A DNA stretch of 64,000 nucleotides from CAYFLR01 sp964343805 (GTDB lineage Bacteria > Bdellovibrionota_B > Oligoflexia > CAYFLR01), in assembly GCA_964343805.1 (NCBI GenBank), contig CAYFLR010000008.1, positions 110,662 through 174,661 on the forward strand. Reading direction: 5' to 3'. The notes under the pieces are model-generated. The model was not told where the DNA came from. It worked only from the letters and a program-made list of their open reading frames with translations, and did not search any database. A program made the position numbers and the translations under genes. Below are positions 28,883-38,062 of the stretch, piece by piece. Numbering within the stretch: the stretch's first letter is position 1; each line of letters begins with the position of its first letter.

Positions 28883-30205
28883 TTAATCATACATTTTTAT
28901 CGGTTGTCCTGTCCCATTAATAACATCTCGCCAGAAGGCGCTCTCAGGGTTGATCACGTTCCTTTCCGCAACTGCCACTCTAATAGGAAGATGGATACAT
29001 TGGTTATGCAGCTGACCAATGAGAATTTCACTTTTACCGGCCATAGCGGCATGCACCGCATTAGAGCCTAATCGGGCGCAATAGATAGAATCACTAGGAT
29101 TGGCTGGTGCGCTCCGAATCATATAGCTCGGATCAATATATTTTAAACTAAATAGAGTCCCCTGTTGATTAAAGTGCTCTTTGATTCGTTTTGATAAATA
29201 ATGCCCAATGTCCCCTAGTTTTTTATTTCCAGAAGCATCTTTTTCAGCAATGGCTTCCAGATACTTTTGCCCCGCACCTTCTGCCGCCACAATCAGAGCA
29301 TGCCTTCTCTTATCCAGACGTTTTTGTAAAAGTGCAAAAAGACCATTTTTTCCTTCCAGGTCGAAGGGCACTTCAGGAATCAGACAAAAATTGACATCAC
29401 TATTTGCTAAGGCGGTATGAGCTGCAATGAAGCCTGATTCACGGCCCATCACTTTAACTAGACCAATTCCCCCCATTGCATTTCTAGCTTCAATATGAGC
29501 CGCTGCAACCGCATTCACAGCTAAAGAGACGGCCGTTTCAAATCCGAAAGATTTTTGAATAAAGGAGATATCGTTATCAATGGTTTTAGGAACACCCACC
29601 ACGGCCAGCTCATAACCAACATTCTTCGCGTCTTGAGCCAGTTTTAAAGCCCCTCTTTGGGTTCCATCTCCACCTATTACAAAGAGCATATTGATTTTTA
29701 ATGCTTGCAAAGTCTCAATGATTTCGGGTCGCTCTCCTTCTCCTCGGGAAGAGCCTAGCATGGTTCCCCCTCTTTGATGGATGATAGAAACCACATCGGG
29801 AGTCAAAGGAACCACAGGCAAATTGTATTCGGGAATGAGACCACGAAACCCATATTGAATTCCAGAGATTTTACGAACTCCATATTGATGCCAAAGGCAG
29901 AGAACAATAGAGCGGATGACGTCATTAAGACCAGGGCATAAGCCTCCACAGGTAATCACCCCTGCATGCACCTCATCAGCTTTAAAAAAGAGTTTCTCCC
30001 TTGGACCTGCGAGTTCAAGTAAATTCTCCTTTTTTACATTTTCTATAGTCTCTCCGGGTTTAATAAAAAGATGGGGAAGGACAAACTGGTTGTCATCCAC
30101 AAAGTCCGCAATGGAATCTCCTGGTTGATTAGATAGATTCAAAGGTGAAGGGTATTCTGCTTTTCCTAAAGTCTCAACACCAAACTGAGAGGCTAGTGTA
30201 TTCAT
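28883..30205 (-). CDS. 6-phosphofructokinase (ATP-type GGDG)
   Basis: Catalyses phosphorylation of fructose 6-phosphate in glycolysis. The motifs in order are ITCGGLCPGLNDVIRS (the phosphate loop), GSSRGE, FVIGGDGTQRG, GVPKTIDNDI (substrate/catalytic loop), GRESGFIAAH and VAAEGAGQ. GGDG rather than GGDD favours ATP over pyrophosphate, and the extended N-terminus places it in the long plant/trypanosome-type branch. The ATG at 30205 follows AAGGAGATATAGC and is preferred over 30244. It lies 55 bases downstream of the RuBisCO-like/cupin gene on the same strand and may share its transcript. Confidence 0.92.
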   Translation of the reverse strand: MNTLASQFGVETLGKAEYPSPLNLSNQPGDSIADFVDDNQFVLPHLFIKPGETIENVKKENLLELAGPREKLFFKADEVHAGVITCGGLCPGLNDVIRSIVLCLWHQYGVRKISGIQYGFRGLIPEYNLPVVPLTPDVVSIIHQRGGTMLGSSRGEGERPEIIETLQALKINMLFVIGGDGTQRGALKLAQDAKNVGYELAVVGVPKTIDNDISFIQKSFGFETAVSLAVNAVAAAHIEARNAMGGIGLVKVMGRESGFIAAHTALANSDVNFCLIPEVPFDLEGKNGLFALLQKRLDKRRHALIVAAEGAGQKYLEAIAEKDASGNKKLGDIGHYLSKRIKEHFNQQGTLFSLKYIDPSYMIRSAPANPSDSIYCARLGSNAVHAAMAGKSEILIGQLHNQCIHLPIRVAVAERNVINPESAFWRDVINGTGQPIKMYD

Positions 30206-30260
30206 GCTATATCTCCTTATATTAGCGATAAGGCATGGTACCACTTATTACATTTAATTT

Positions 30261-31862
30261 TCAACTAGGATTCACAGGTTGGTCTCTCACATGATCAACA
30301 ATGCAGTAGAAACCGAAAGGATCTGGTCCTTGATTTCGGAGCTGATGAACTTCAAAAGATGCGACTTTAAAAATATCATGGGGAGACACTGCAAATGTTT
30401 TATCATTGATGACCAGTTCTCCTTGGCCTTGAACACCGATAATTACATGATGATGGGCATGCTTTTCGAGACTGGTAAACCCTCCCGGTTTTAATTCAAA
30501 ATACCTAAGGTCAAAATCGGTTCCGGGTTGGTTCTTGCCAAAAAGTTCCACTCGGCTCACCCCTTTAAAGGGAAGGTTAGAGTCCTCCTTGTAAGACTGT
30601 TTTTCGGCTTCTTGCCATGCTAATTTTTTTTGATCCCATTTATAAGAATTGTTATTCGAATAGGATTTTTTTGGAGGGGGGAGTTCACATGAACTTGCTG
30701 GCTTTGCTTGGATCTTTTGTTCTTCATATTTTGGAAAATGAGATTTCACACTTTCTACCATCATAGAAGTGTTTTCTTGCACATTTTCTGGATGTTCTAA
30801 CAGGGCTCCTCCCATGAGATAGACCACATCTTCTCCGTAGTCCTTCACCATTTGAGGGATATTTTGGAGGTTCATTCCTCCCGCCGGCACAGGAAAGGCA
30901 GGAGCAATATCTCCCCATGGTTGTTGCAAGGAATCATTTATAGACTGACATTGCTCTAAAGACAGAGGAAACCGGCCACCATAATTGGGGTAGATGCTAA
31001 AATCGGCTCCAATGAGCCTGAAAAACTGACCTAAAAAGAGATTAATAGCAATCCCATGATCCTGATGGTTAAAGTAAGGACCACTCAAAGAGGGATGAGC
31101 CATAATCATCAGCGGATAGTTTTGGGAAATATAACGAACTGTATCCAAACCCATTAAAAGAGGGGAAATCAAAATTCCTTTCACATCATGGCTTAAAAGG
31201 TAATTGAGATGGTCATCTAAGTTTTCTAAGGGGGTGCAAATATTAGGAAAGTAGAGGGTCTTTACTCCTGCATCTTGGTATAATTCTGACAGTATTTGTT
31301 GATTTAATTTGACTCTTTCTTTAAATGAACAAAAACTATGATCCGCTAGCCCATGATCATCTTTAATAATATCAATCCCACCTAAGGCAAAGGCGGTTAA
31401 AAGGTCTGATAGTTCTTCTTTAGAACTTCCCATCGGTTTTAAAGCAGTGGCAGTGAGTGGCCTTTTCTTAATTCCCAAAGATGAACGAATTTTTTGAATT
31501 CCAAAAGAGGGACCTGGAAACTCCTGTAAAAAACCTTCACTGTAGGTGATGTGGCTGAGTAGTATATTATTTTTTAATGAGATATTGCCAAACAACACAT
31601 TTACAAATTGAGGAATGCACCTAGCTAAAACTTGGTTTTCATAGGCTATAGAAACTAAGTAGGAATCTCCTGAAGCCTCCCTTTTTACGTGCTTTACCTC
31701 CCCTAAAATAGAGCTCTTTATAAAATCACTTTTTAGGTACTGAGCCGGCATTTCAATGGTTTGTTCACAGGCTATGGAAAAAGCCTGGGCTTCGGCAGCA
31801 TTTTGATCTTTGGCTTTTATCAAATAATGAGCTGTTATGTTTGAAGTTTTATCTATTATCAT
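30261..31862 (-). CDS. RuBisCO-like protein (form IV) fused to a cupin
   Basis: A 533-residue fusion. Residues 1-390 form a RuBisCO large-subunit-like domain: TALKPMG at 139-145 keeps the Lys of loop 1, and GGIDIIKDDHGLADHS replaces the RuBisCO KDDE with KDDH (167-170). This is a known feature of RuBisCO-like proteins that isomerise 5-methylthioribulose 1-phosphate rather than fix CO2. After a Lys/Ser/Asn-rich linker, residues 430-533 form a cupin (YFELKPGGFTSLEKHAHHHV, GQGELVINDK, HQLRNQGPDPFGFYCIVD). In Rhodospirillum rubrum these are two proteins of the methylthioadenosine-to-isoprenoid shunt, the cupin releasing methanethiol and giving DXP. The fusion suggests the same route here. AGGAAGAGCAG precedes the ATG. 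Confidence 0.85.
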   Translation of the reverse strand: MIIDKTSNITAHYLIKAKDQNAAEAQAFSIACEQTIEMPAQYLKSDFIKSSILGEVKHVKREASGDSYLVSIAYENQVLARCIPQFVNVLFGNISLKNNILLSHITYSEGFLQEFPGPSFGIQKIRSSLGIKKRPLTATALKPMGSSKEELSDLLTAFALGGIDIIKDDHGLADHSFCSFKERVKLNQQILSELYQDAGVKTLYFPNICTPLENLDDHLNYLLSHDVKGILISPLLMGLDTVRYISQNYPLMIMAHPSLSGPYFNHQDHGIAINLFLGQFFRLIGADFSIYPNYGGRFPLSLEQCQSINDSLQQPWGDIAPAFPVPAGGMNLQNIPQMVKDYGEDVVYLMGGALLEHPENVQENTSMMVESVKSHFPKYEEQKIQAKPASSCELPPPKKSYSNNNSYKWDQKKLAWQEAEKQSYKEDSNLPFKGVSRVELFGKNQPGTDFDLRYFELKPGGFTSLEKHAHHHVIIGVQGQGELVINDKTFAVSPHDIFKVASFEVHQLRNQGPDPFGFYCIVDHVRDQPVNPS

Positions 31863-31968
31863 CTGCTCTTCCTGATAGGTTCAAAGGAGATATTTATAAA
31901 AAGGGCAAAAATATAAGTCAAGAGGCTATCTCCAAAGATCTGATTCTACAATATTTTCTGCTAAGTAC

Positions 31969-31995
31969 TATAGCTCATAAGGAAATTTCCGATAA
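31969..31995 (+). promoter_or_regulatory. Sigma-28-type promoter upstream of lipoprotein 32045
   Basis: TATA (31969-31972), 15 bases, then TCCGATAA (31988-31995). The -10 element matches seven of eight consensus bases and the -35 three of four. The start codon is about 43 bases downstream of the expected start site. Confidence 0.55.
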
Positions 31996-32044
31996 GTAGT
32001 TTATAGGAATAGGTATGAATAGTTTTTAAGAGCCAGGTGATGAA

Positions 32045-33727
32045 ATGGTTAAAATATCACTCTTAATAATAATAGCCGTGTCTATCGTGAGATGTATGCC
32101 AGATACATCTCGGATTAAAAGTTTTAGTTCCATGAACTTAAGCAAAATATGCAATAACTTAGGTAAACAGGGAGAAGCTGACCTAGCCGAGGAAGCCGAA
32201 GCCGAAGCAGCAGTGCTTACTGAAGTTGAAGCCGAGGAAAAACAAAAAGACGCCCAAAGCGACCAAACTTTCACTGATAAAAGTGGAGCCACCCCAACCT
32301 ATGCATTACTAAACATTTCTACCACCGAAGCATTAAGTAAAGATTCTATTGATTCTAAACAAGATGTTGCTGAAATTCAAATGGCCCAACAACAGATTGA
32401 GGCCGAAATGGATGTGGTGGAAGAAGAGCAAAAGAAAGAAATTACCAAACCTCTTTCAGCAGAAGAAATCACAGCCGTATGTAAGCTCTACTCAGGTCGC
32501 AAGGTAGACGATCACCTCACCAATGTGCAATCAGATCCTAACAATGAACAATGGAATGACGATTCCACTCTGTTGGATTCTGCAATAACACCTACCATGG
32601 CGTTGGTCCAAGCAGAAGAAGAGCTTTCACTATTAGACTCAATCAAATTATGGATTGAGAAAGCAAAAGAGTTCTTAAGTGGAGATAATTTATTAGATCT
32701 TATCCATGGTTTTGGTGGATCAGTGGGAGTAAGTGGATCAATATTTGCGGGAATGAATGTTGAGCTCGATATGGCCGTACTCAATTATTTAAACGATGCC
32801 TATGCCCAGGATCCAAGTAATGGCGATAAAGCATTTTCTGTCTTTTTAGCTAGAAATGATTTTCTGGCCACTGAGTCTGGTGGAGGCCTTAACTTTTCTC
32901 TTTTAAAAGCACTCAACTGTGAACACCATGCCCGGTTTGCCGGCACAGCAATAGAAGTGGAGGTGGGAGCTTCTCTTTTTGCCTATGGACATGGTTCTAT
33001 TACCTATGCGGTTGGATTTGAACCCAATGATTATAACCAGGTGATAGATACGGTCAATGATGCCGCCTTTAGTAAGGAGTTTGTGGATTTAGTGAATGGT
33101 CATTATAATCCCGATGATTATTTTGCGGTAAGGTTAAAGAACTACGTCTTCTTAGCAACTCTCAATCGAATTGGCGGAGGAAAATACAGCGATCAAAACA
33201 GACAATATCTGAAGGATAAATTTTTTCCTAGCTCAGCCAACTTGCTCAGCTGGGAAAATGCTGAAAGCGTGAAAAGAGAATTTATATCCTCATATGAAAG
33301 TCCTTTAAAAGCCTATTTTACAGAAAAAGCCTCTCAATATACCCAAAGCGACTATAAAGAGGTCGGCAAAGTATTTAATGCTTTAGGAGCTGGGCTCACA
33401 GGCTGTGATGTGGTTGCCTTTGAAGGGCATTTAGGTACTAGCGGAGCAGGGCTTCCTCTCAACTTCTCCATAGGAAGTTCTAAGACCGTCCATTTAGCGA
33501 GTCTGAAATTGGCTCATGTGGAATCTTTATTACCTACCAATTTCTTAAGTAGTCTACGATTTTGGGGTTCCAATGGCAGAAATAGACCCGATGTAAAAGA
33601 AGCTTTGTTAGGTGTAAGTAATTTTATGTCAGATCTATTGAAAAGCTACACTAGGGTTTCGGAGATCATCACCAAACCTTATCCGGTTCTAGGTTTACAA
33701 TCCCAATCATATGCCGTGGATGAATAA
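32045..33727 (+). CDS. Lipoprotein of unknown function
   Basis: A 560-residue predicted lipoprotein (signal VSIVRCMPD). Residues 35-75 are Glu/Ala-rich (EADLAEEAEAEAAV) and predict a helix, and another helical acidic stretch lies near 115-150. The rest mixes helices and beta segments with repeated short FAGTAIEVEVG-like pieces that resemble a beta-sandwich or barrel. No family is recognised. AGGTGA precedes the ATG. The gene is convergent with another sigma-28-type lipoprotein gene (33733), with only five bases between their ends, and both seem to be driven by the same promoter class. Confidence 0.6.
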   Translation: MVKISLLIIIAVSIVRCMPDTSRIKSFSSMNLSKICNNLGKQGEADLAEEAEAEAAVLTEVEAEEKQKDAQSDQTFTDKSGATPTYALLNISTTEALSKDSIDSKQDVAEIQMAQQQIEAEMDVVEEEQKKEITKPLSAEEITAVCKLYSGRKVDDHLTNVQSDPNNEQWNDDSTLLDSAITPTMALVQAEEELSLLDSIKLWIEKAKEFLSGDNLLDLIHGFGGSVGVSGSIFAGMNVELDMAVLNYLNDAYAQDPSNGDKAFSVFLARNDFLATESGGGLNFSLLKALNCEHHARFAGTAIEVEVGASLFAYGHGSITYAVGFEPNDYNQVIDTVNDAAFSKEFVDLVNGHYNPDDYFAVRLKNYVFLATLNRIGGGKYSDQNRQYLKDKFFPSSANLLSWENAESVKREFISSYESPLKAYFTEKASQYTQSDYKEVGKVFNALGAGLTGCDVVAFEGHLGTSGAGLPLNFSIGSSKTVHLASLKLAHVESLLPTNFLSSLRFWGSNGRNRPDVKEALLGVSNFMSDLLKSYTRVSEIITKPYPVLGLQSQSYAVDE

Positions 33728-33732
33728 TTCGA

Positions 33733-34632
33733 TTATTTACACTCAGCGGAGTCTTTTAACCATGGAGGACAGTCACTTTTCACGCGGGTGGGAATATCTT
33801 CGCTTTTGACTCCACTCTCATTGTCTTTTTTCATCTTGTCAAGATAGATATGGGCCATCGTATATAGAGCGACTACAGCAATACCACCCACAATCACGGT
33901 TGTTAAAAAAGAATTGACCAAACTCGCAGCTGGAGTGGTCCCAGTTTGAACAGCTTTAAGATGAGTGAGTGTCTCTTTGGTTAAACTTAAAAACTCTCCT
34001 CGACTGGATTCATCTTTATTGTAGAGGTTATTTAGAGCTTCTTCATAAGCTAATCTTTCCTCTTCCAATTCAGCATCCGTTTTCACTGTGCTATTGGTCA
34101 AAAAGCCTGAAAAAATCTCCTTTCTAAATTCTTCAGTTTGTAAAGCAATATGAGAAGCCCATTGATCGGAGGCTCCATTTGCAAACTCTTCTCCAAATAC
34201 GGCCATTAATATCTCTTTTAAACCGGTGGTGTCATCTTGAATGAATTGCTTAATCTCCTCTTCATCTAAGGTAATCTCTAACTTTGCAATGAGTGCTTCC
34301 AGTTTTTCTATCTCTTTAGATAGGTAGAGAGAAAAGCCAAATCCATAGTCTGCTCCATCATTTATTCTAATTGCCCCTTGAAGCTCCTCAAAGCTTACCT
34401 GAGAGAGAGAATCAGCCTGTTCAGTGATCTGATAACCATCGTACCAATCAGAAAAGGCGATAAAAGTGGGGTATTTATCCTTACCAGCGGCAATATCATC
34501 CACCTGCCCAGCCTTTATACCGGTCATTGATTTCACTTTTCCATCGCTTTTTTCGTCAGTACATTGATTGAGGGGAGCCAGAACTAATAAATAACCCATT
34601 AGAATTGCAATACTTTTAGATAAAGTAGACAT
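33733..34632 (-). CDS. Lipoprotein with C-terminal membrane helix
   Basis: A 299-residue protein with a lipoprotein signal (LVLAPLNQCTDEK). Two helical acidic regions follow, with a predicted hydrophobic helix near the C-terminus (VIVGGIAVVALYTMAHIYL) and a basic tail with two Cys (KSDCPPWLKDSAECK). A lipid anchor plus a second membrane helix is unusual. No family is recognised. Translation uses AAGGAG. A textbook sigma-28-type promoter lies about 30 bases upstream. Confidence 0.55.
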   Translation of the reverse strand: MSTLSKSIAILMGYLLVLAPLNQCTDEKSDGKVKSMTGIKAGQVDDIAAGKDKYPTFIAFSDWYDGYQITEQADSLSQVSFEELQGAIRINDGADYGFGFSLYLSKEIEKLEALIAKLEITLDEEEIKQFIQDDTTGLKEILMAVFGEEFANGASDQWASHIALQTEEFRKEIFSGFLTNSTVKTDAELEEERLAYEEALNNLYNKDESSRGEFLSLTKETLTHLKAVQTGTTPAASLVNSFLTTVIVGGIAVVALYTMAHIYLDKMKKDNESGVKSEDIPTRVKSDCPPWLKDSAECK

Positions 34633-34662
34633 AAAATACTCCTTCTTTGCTGATTTCTATAC

Positions 34663-34689
34663 TTATCGGTCATTAAGATAATTGATTTA
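34663..34689 (-). promoter_or_regulatory. Sigma-28 (FliA)-type promoter
   Basis: The minus strand reads TAAA (34686-34689), exactly 15 bases, then ACCGATAA (34663-34670). Start-site position and the AAGGAG site give a normal 24-base leader to the ATG at 34632. Confidence 0.75.
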
Positions 34690-34818
34690 GAGCTATATTT
34701 GAAAGAACCACCTGAAAAGGCGGAACGAATTGTAATTAGAAGAAAAATTAGGTTTCCAGACCCTTAAAATTAGGTCATAATGAAAAAGGCAATACTACAA
34801 TTACACCGTGGAAAAACT

Positions 34819-35208
34819 ATGATAGATAAAATTCTGGTCGTGGACGACTCCAAATCTATACGAACTATGGCGGTTAGAGCACTCCAAGCAAAGGGTTATG
34901 AGGTTACCGAAGCCTGCGATGGAGAAGAAGGACTTAAACGGTTCGAGTCGGAAAAATTTGACCTGGTTATTTCTGATCTGCATATGCCTAAAAAAGATGG
35001 CATAGAAATGGTTGGTGCCATGCTCAACTTACCAGATCGCAATGAAACACCGATCATCATGTTAACTTCAGAAACCTCTTTAGACACCATAAAGAAAACT
35101 AAGACGATGGGAGATCGGATATATTGGCTTTATAAGCCACTCGACCCCGAAAAGCTAATCAACATAGTCCACCATCTTGAAAAACAGCTTGAGGAAAACA
35201 CTCTATGA
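34819..35208 (+). CDS. CheY-like response regulator
   Basis: A stand-alone receiver of 129 residues with D9/D10, phospho-acceptor D53 (ISDLHMPKKDG), the hydroxyl in MLTSE and the Lys in YKPLD, all as in CheY. The ATG at 34819 is preferred over 34780 because it aligns with the usual CheY start. The last four bases ATGA overlap the start of the next gene. That gene encodes two CheX-like phosphatase domains, so this CheY is probably its substrate. Confidence 0.93.
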   Translation: MIDKILVVDDSKSIRTMAVRALQAKGYEVTEACDGEEGLKRFESEKFDLVISDLHMPKKDGIEMVGAMLNLPDRNETPIIMLTSETSLDTIKKTKTMGDRIYWLYKPLDPEKLINIVHHLEKQLEENTL

Positions 35209-36197
35209 CTCAGCTATTCGATGAACTCATTTCAATTACTATCTCTACTATTGAGAATATGTTCATGCAAACCGCCCAATCAACCAAGGAGGTTTTTCAG
35301 TCTGATGAGCCCCCCTTATTTTCAAGATATCACGTGGGCATCACTTTAAAGGGAGATGAATGGAATGGGCAAATTGTCATCGGCATTCCTGACTCAACCT
35401 GCAACCGACTCACCAGTGTTTTACTGGAACTTTTAGAATTAGATCAGCTGACGGAAGCCACCAAGAAGACTGGACTCGGTGAGTTTGCCAATATTGTGGC
35501 AGGAGCTTTTTTAGAGTGTGAGGATTACAAAGAGAATTACCGACCTCATAATATATCTACCCCCCTTGTTTTAGATCAAAACTTCGGGGAGGTTCCTCTG
35601 TTTCTAAAAGTCCCTGGATCATGGACGAAATTAAATATCGATGATGACCCTTTTTATATTTTTTTGGTTATCACTGAAAATCAAAGTATCAAACCTATTA
35701 AACCCAGCAGTGACCTCGTAGCTAAACAGCTCACGCAAAATGTAATATTAGACCCTTTTATTGATGGACTATTATCCACCATTCATCTTTATACAGAACT
35801 CGACACCCAATTAATTTCTCATACAATGGCCACCGATCCCATCTCCTATGGAGATCTCTCATCGGCTATTCATTTTAAAGGAAAAGCGGAAGGGGCCGTC
35901 ATCATTCACTGGTCATTAAAAGCCGCCCTTTTAGTTACAAATGAATGGCTCGGTCTGGAATGCACCTCAATTACAGAAGATGTAAATGATTGCATTGCTG
36001 AATATACAAATGGAATGGTGGGGGGGGCAAAAAAGGCCTTTATGGAATCAGATTTTGCCTTTGAAAATAATCTTCCCGAAGTAAGTAATGAACCCTTTGT
36101 ATACAATGATTTCTTAAAAGGGATTGGCCGCCATTCTGCCAACTTTGAAGTGGGTGGCGAAAAAATCATACTAGAGGTAAGAATTAAATCTCATTAA
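35205..36197 (+). CDS. Tandem CheX-like phosphatase domain protein
   Basis: Two CheX/CheC-type domains in one 330-residue protein. Domain 1 (about 20-160) has VGITLKGDEWNGQIVIGIP and LGEFANIVAGAF. Domain 2 (about 190-330) has AIHFKGKAEGAVIIHW and IAEYTNGMVGGAKKAF. Each E..N..-G helix is the catalytic pattern that dephosphorylates CheY-P. Domain 2 has Tyr between Glu and Thr-Asn, still with an E..N spacing, so both may be active. Translational coupling to the CheY gene supports a working pair. It is tempting to link them with motility, but no flagellar gene is present here. Confidence 0.8.
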   Translation: MTQLFDELISITISTIENMFMQTAQSTKEVFQSDEPPLFSRYHVGITLKGDEWNGQIVIGIPDSTCNRLTSVLLELLELDQLTEATKKTGLGEFANIVAGAFLECEDYKENYRPHNISTPLVLDQNFGEVPLFLKVPGSWTKLNIDDDPFYIFLVITENQSIKPIKPSSDLVAKQLTQNVILDPFIDGLLSTIHLYTELDTQLISHTMATDPISYGDLSSAIHFKGKAEGAVIIHWSLKAALLVTNEWLGLECTSITEDVNDCIAEYTNGMVGGAKKAFMESDFAFENNLPEVSNEPFVYNDFLKGIGRHSANFEVGGEKIILEVRIKSH

Positions 36198-36217
36198 TTG
36201 CAAAAAATGGATTTTTT

Positions 36218-38059
36218 ATGAGCATCAGTCAATTAGAGCAATGTGTTCAAAAAAAGGAATATGATATTGCCATTCCGCTCCTCCTTTATTCAATTAACAA
36301 GGATATCAATTACCAAACCTTATCTCAGCTAGAGGATTTAGCCAGTCAAATTCCACTTCAAGCATATATGGCTGAAGGTTTCGAACTAAAAAAAATGGTA
36401 TTCTTAGGAGAGTATCATTCCACCCAACTGCAAAAAGCCCTCCATTTTCACTGTCTCTCCTCTAAGATTTATTTACAGTTTTTTGATGGTTTTATTGACC
36501 AATATGAGCATGAGATCCTTAACCCTCGTCCCTCTTTATTAAAATTTGCCCCTGATTTTGTTCATTTTAGTTTTAGCCTGGGAACCATTAATAGTTGGCC
36601 TCATGGGCAGAATATCCAAGAAACCATTACTACTGAAACCACCCGTATCCATAGATTGCTCACCGCTGCCCACAACATTAATAAAGCAGTGGTCACATTC
36701 GATAACTTCACTCTTCCTAAAGAACGTGTTTTTGGACACGCGGAAGGTAAATTCTCATTTTCCAACTCTGGTTTTATTAAGCGATTGAATGAGCATATTT
36801 TAACCAAACTACCCAGCCATACCTATCTCAACGATGTGGCATACTTAAGTGAAAATCTAGGAAAAGCCAACTGGAATCCATGCTTTTATTGGGATAATCG
36901 CAAGGGAAGTTTTCCCTCTGAAGCTGTGGTGGCTTATAGTTACAATCTTGCGAACCTCTTAAGAGATATCTCTGATAAGGCTAAAAAATGTTTGGTATTG
37001 GACACCGATCAAATCCTTTGGCAAGGCGCTTTGGCTGATAAGGCAACCACTCCTCTTCAGATAGGCCCAGTCTCCACCAAACATTCTTCTCACCAAGGAT
37101 TTCAAAGTTACCTTTCTCAACTCAAAGCCAGAGGAACAAAGCTGGTCATTTGCACTCAAAATGATGAACAAAAAGTCAAAGATATATTTTTGAACAATAA
37201 AGAGATGGTGTTAAAGCTGGATCAACTGGATTGTCTAATGGCCAATTGGGAGCCGTTTGATATTAACCTCCAGCAAATTTCTGACGACACCGGCATCAAA
37301 TTAGATGAGATGGTTCTCTTTTCAAAAAATGAGGCAGAAATTGAAAATGTAAAAATGCATCTCCCCCAAGTATCCGTTTTTCAAGTTCCTGCTCATATCG
37401 ACCATTACATTCCAGAGTTGGACAGTTCAGCTTTGTTTAGCTCCTTGGAATTGGACCCCGATTATACCACCCATATGAAAAAGTACCCAGGTCGGATCTC
37501 TCCCCCGCCTCCTCCCTCTTCCTTTTTTAAATACGGTGATTATCTAAATGATTTAGCTATGAAAGCATTGGTATCCAGTTTTTTTGATAGTATTGTCCCC
37601 GCCATTGTTTCCATGGTGAATTTAAGAAATGGCTACCCCAAAAAACAAAGGTTTTCTAAAGTTGAAATTGAAAACATCATGGGCAATCAAGATATTTTTA
37701 CCAATGCTATCCAACTGGCAGATCGCCATGAGAACCATGGATTATCCAGCGTAATAATTGGCTCCATTACAGAAAAAATTATGAAAATTGAATCCTGGAT
37801 AGTGGCTCCTCATCTCCAAAGAAGAGGCATAGAAATTTTACAGATGAATCAGTTGTTTGAATTTTGCAAAACAAAAAATAGAGATGTAGTGCTCTGCCCC
37901 TACGATGAAAGTCATAAACAGCCGGCCATTCACTATTTCTTTCACGACTTAGGATTTAGTTTGCAAAAAAATAAGAAAGGACAGCCGGAAAACTGGCAGA
38001 TTCAGATAGACGATGCTTATCCTAAACAGCATTTTATCCAAATGGTTAAGTACAGCTAA
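36218..38059 (+). CDS. FkbH-like protein (SGNH + degenerate HAD + GNAT)
   Basis: A 613-residue cytoplasmic protein with the FkbH architecture: an N-terminal SGNH-like part (about 60-240, GTINSWPHGQN, NWNPCFYWDNRKGSF), a HAD-like core (CLVLDTDQILWQGA, KARGTKLVICTQND) and a C-terminal GNAT domain (VAPHLQRRGIEILQMNQLF). Canonical FkbH enzymes have DLDNTLWGG, NWEDK and FLDDNPxER. Here the last two have become NWEPF and FSKNEAE, losing the conserved Lys and both Asps. The HAD site therefore looks inactive for phosphoryl chemistry. FkbH normally loads glyceryl units on carrier proteins; no carrier protein is nearby. It follows the CheY/CheX-like pair by 20 bases. Confidence 0.75.
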   Translation: MSISQLEQCVQKKEYDIAIPLLLYSINKDINYQTLSQLEDLASQIPLQAYMAEGFELKKMVFLGEYHSTQLQKALHFHCLSSKIYLQFFDGFIDQYEHEILNPRPSLLKFAPDFVHFSFSLGTINSWPHGQNIQETITTETTRIHRLLTAAHNINKAVVTFDNFTLPKERVFGHAEGKFSFSNSGFIKRLNEHILTKLPSHTYLNDVAYLSENLGKANWNPCFYWDNRKGSFPSEAVVAYSYNLANLLRDISDKAKKCLVLDTDQILWQGALADKATTPLQIGPVSTKHSSHQGFQSYLSQLKARGTKLVICTQNDEQKVKDIFLNNKEMVLKLDQLDCLMANWEPFDINLQQISDDTGIKLDEMVLFSKNEAEIENVKMHLPQVSVFQVPAHIDHYIPELDSSALFSSLELDPDYTTHMKKYPGRISPPPPPSSFFKYGDYLNDLAMKALVSSFFDSIVPAIVSMVNLRNGYPKKQRFSKVEIENIMGNQDIFTNAIQLADRHENHGLSSVIIGSITEKIMKIESWIVAPHLQRRGIEILQMNQLFEFCKTKNRDVVLCPYDESHKQPAIHYFFHDLGFSLQKNKKGQPENWQIQIDDAYPKQHFIQMVKYS

Positions 38060-38062
38060 AAC

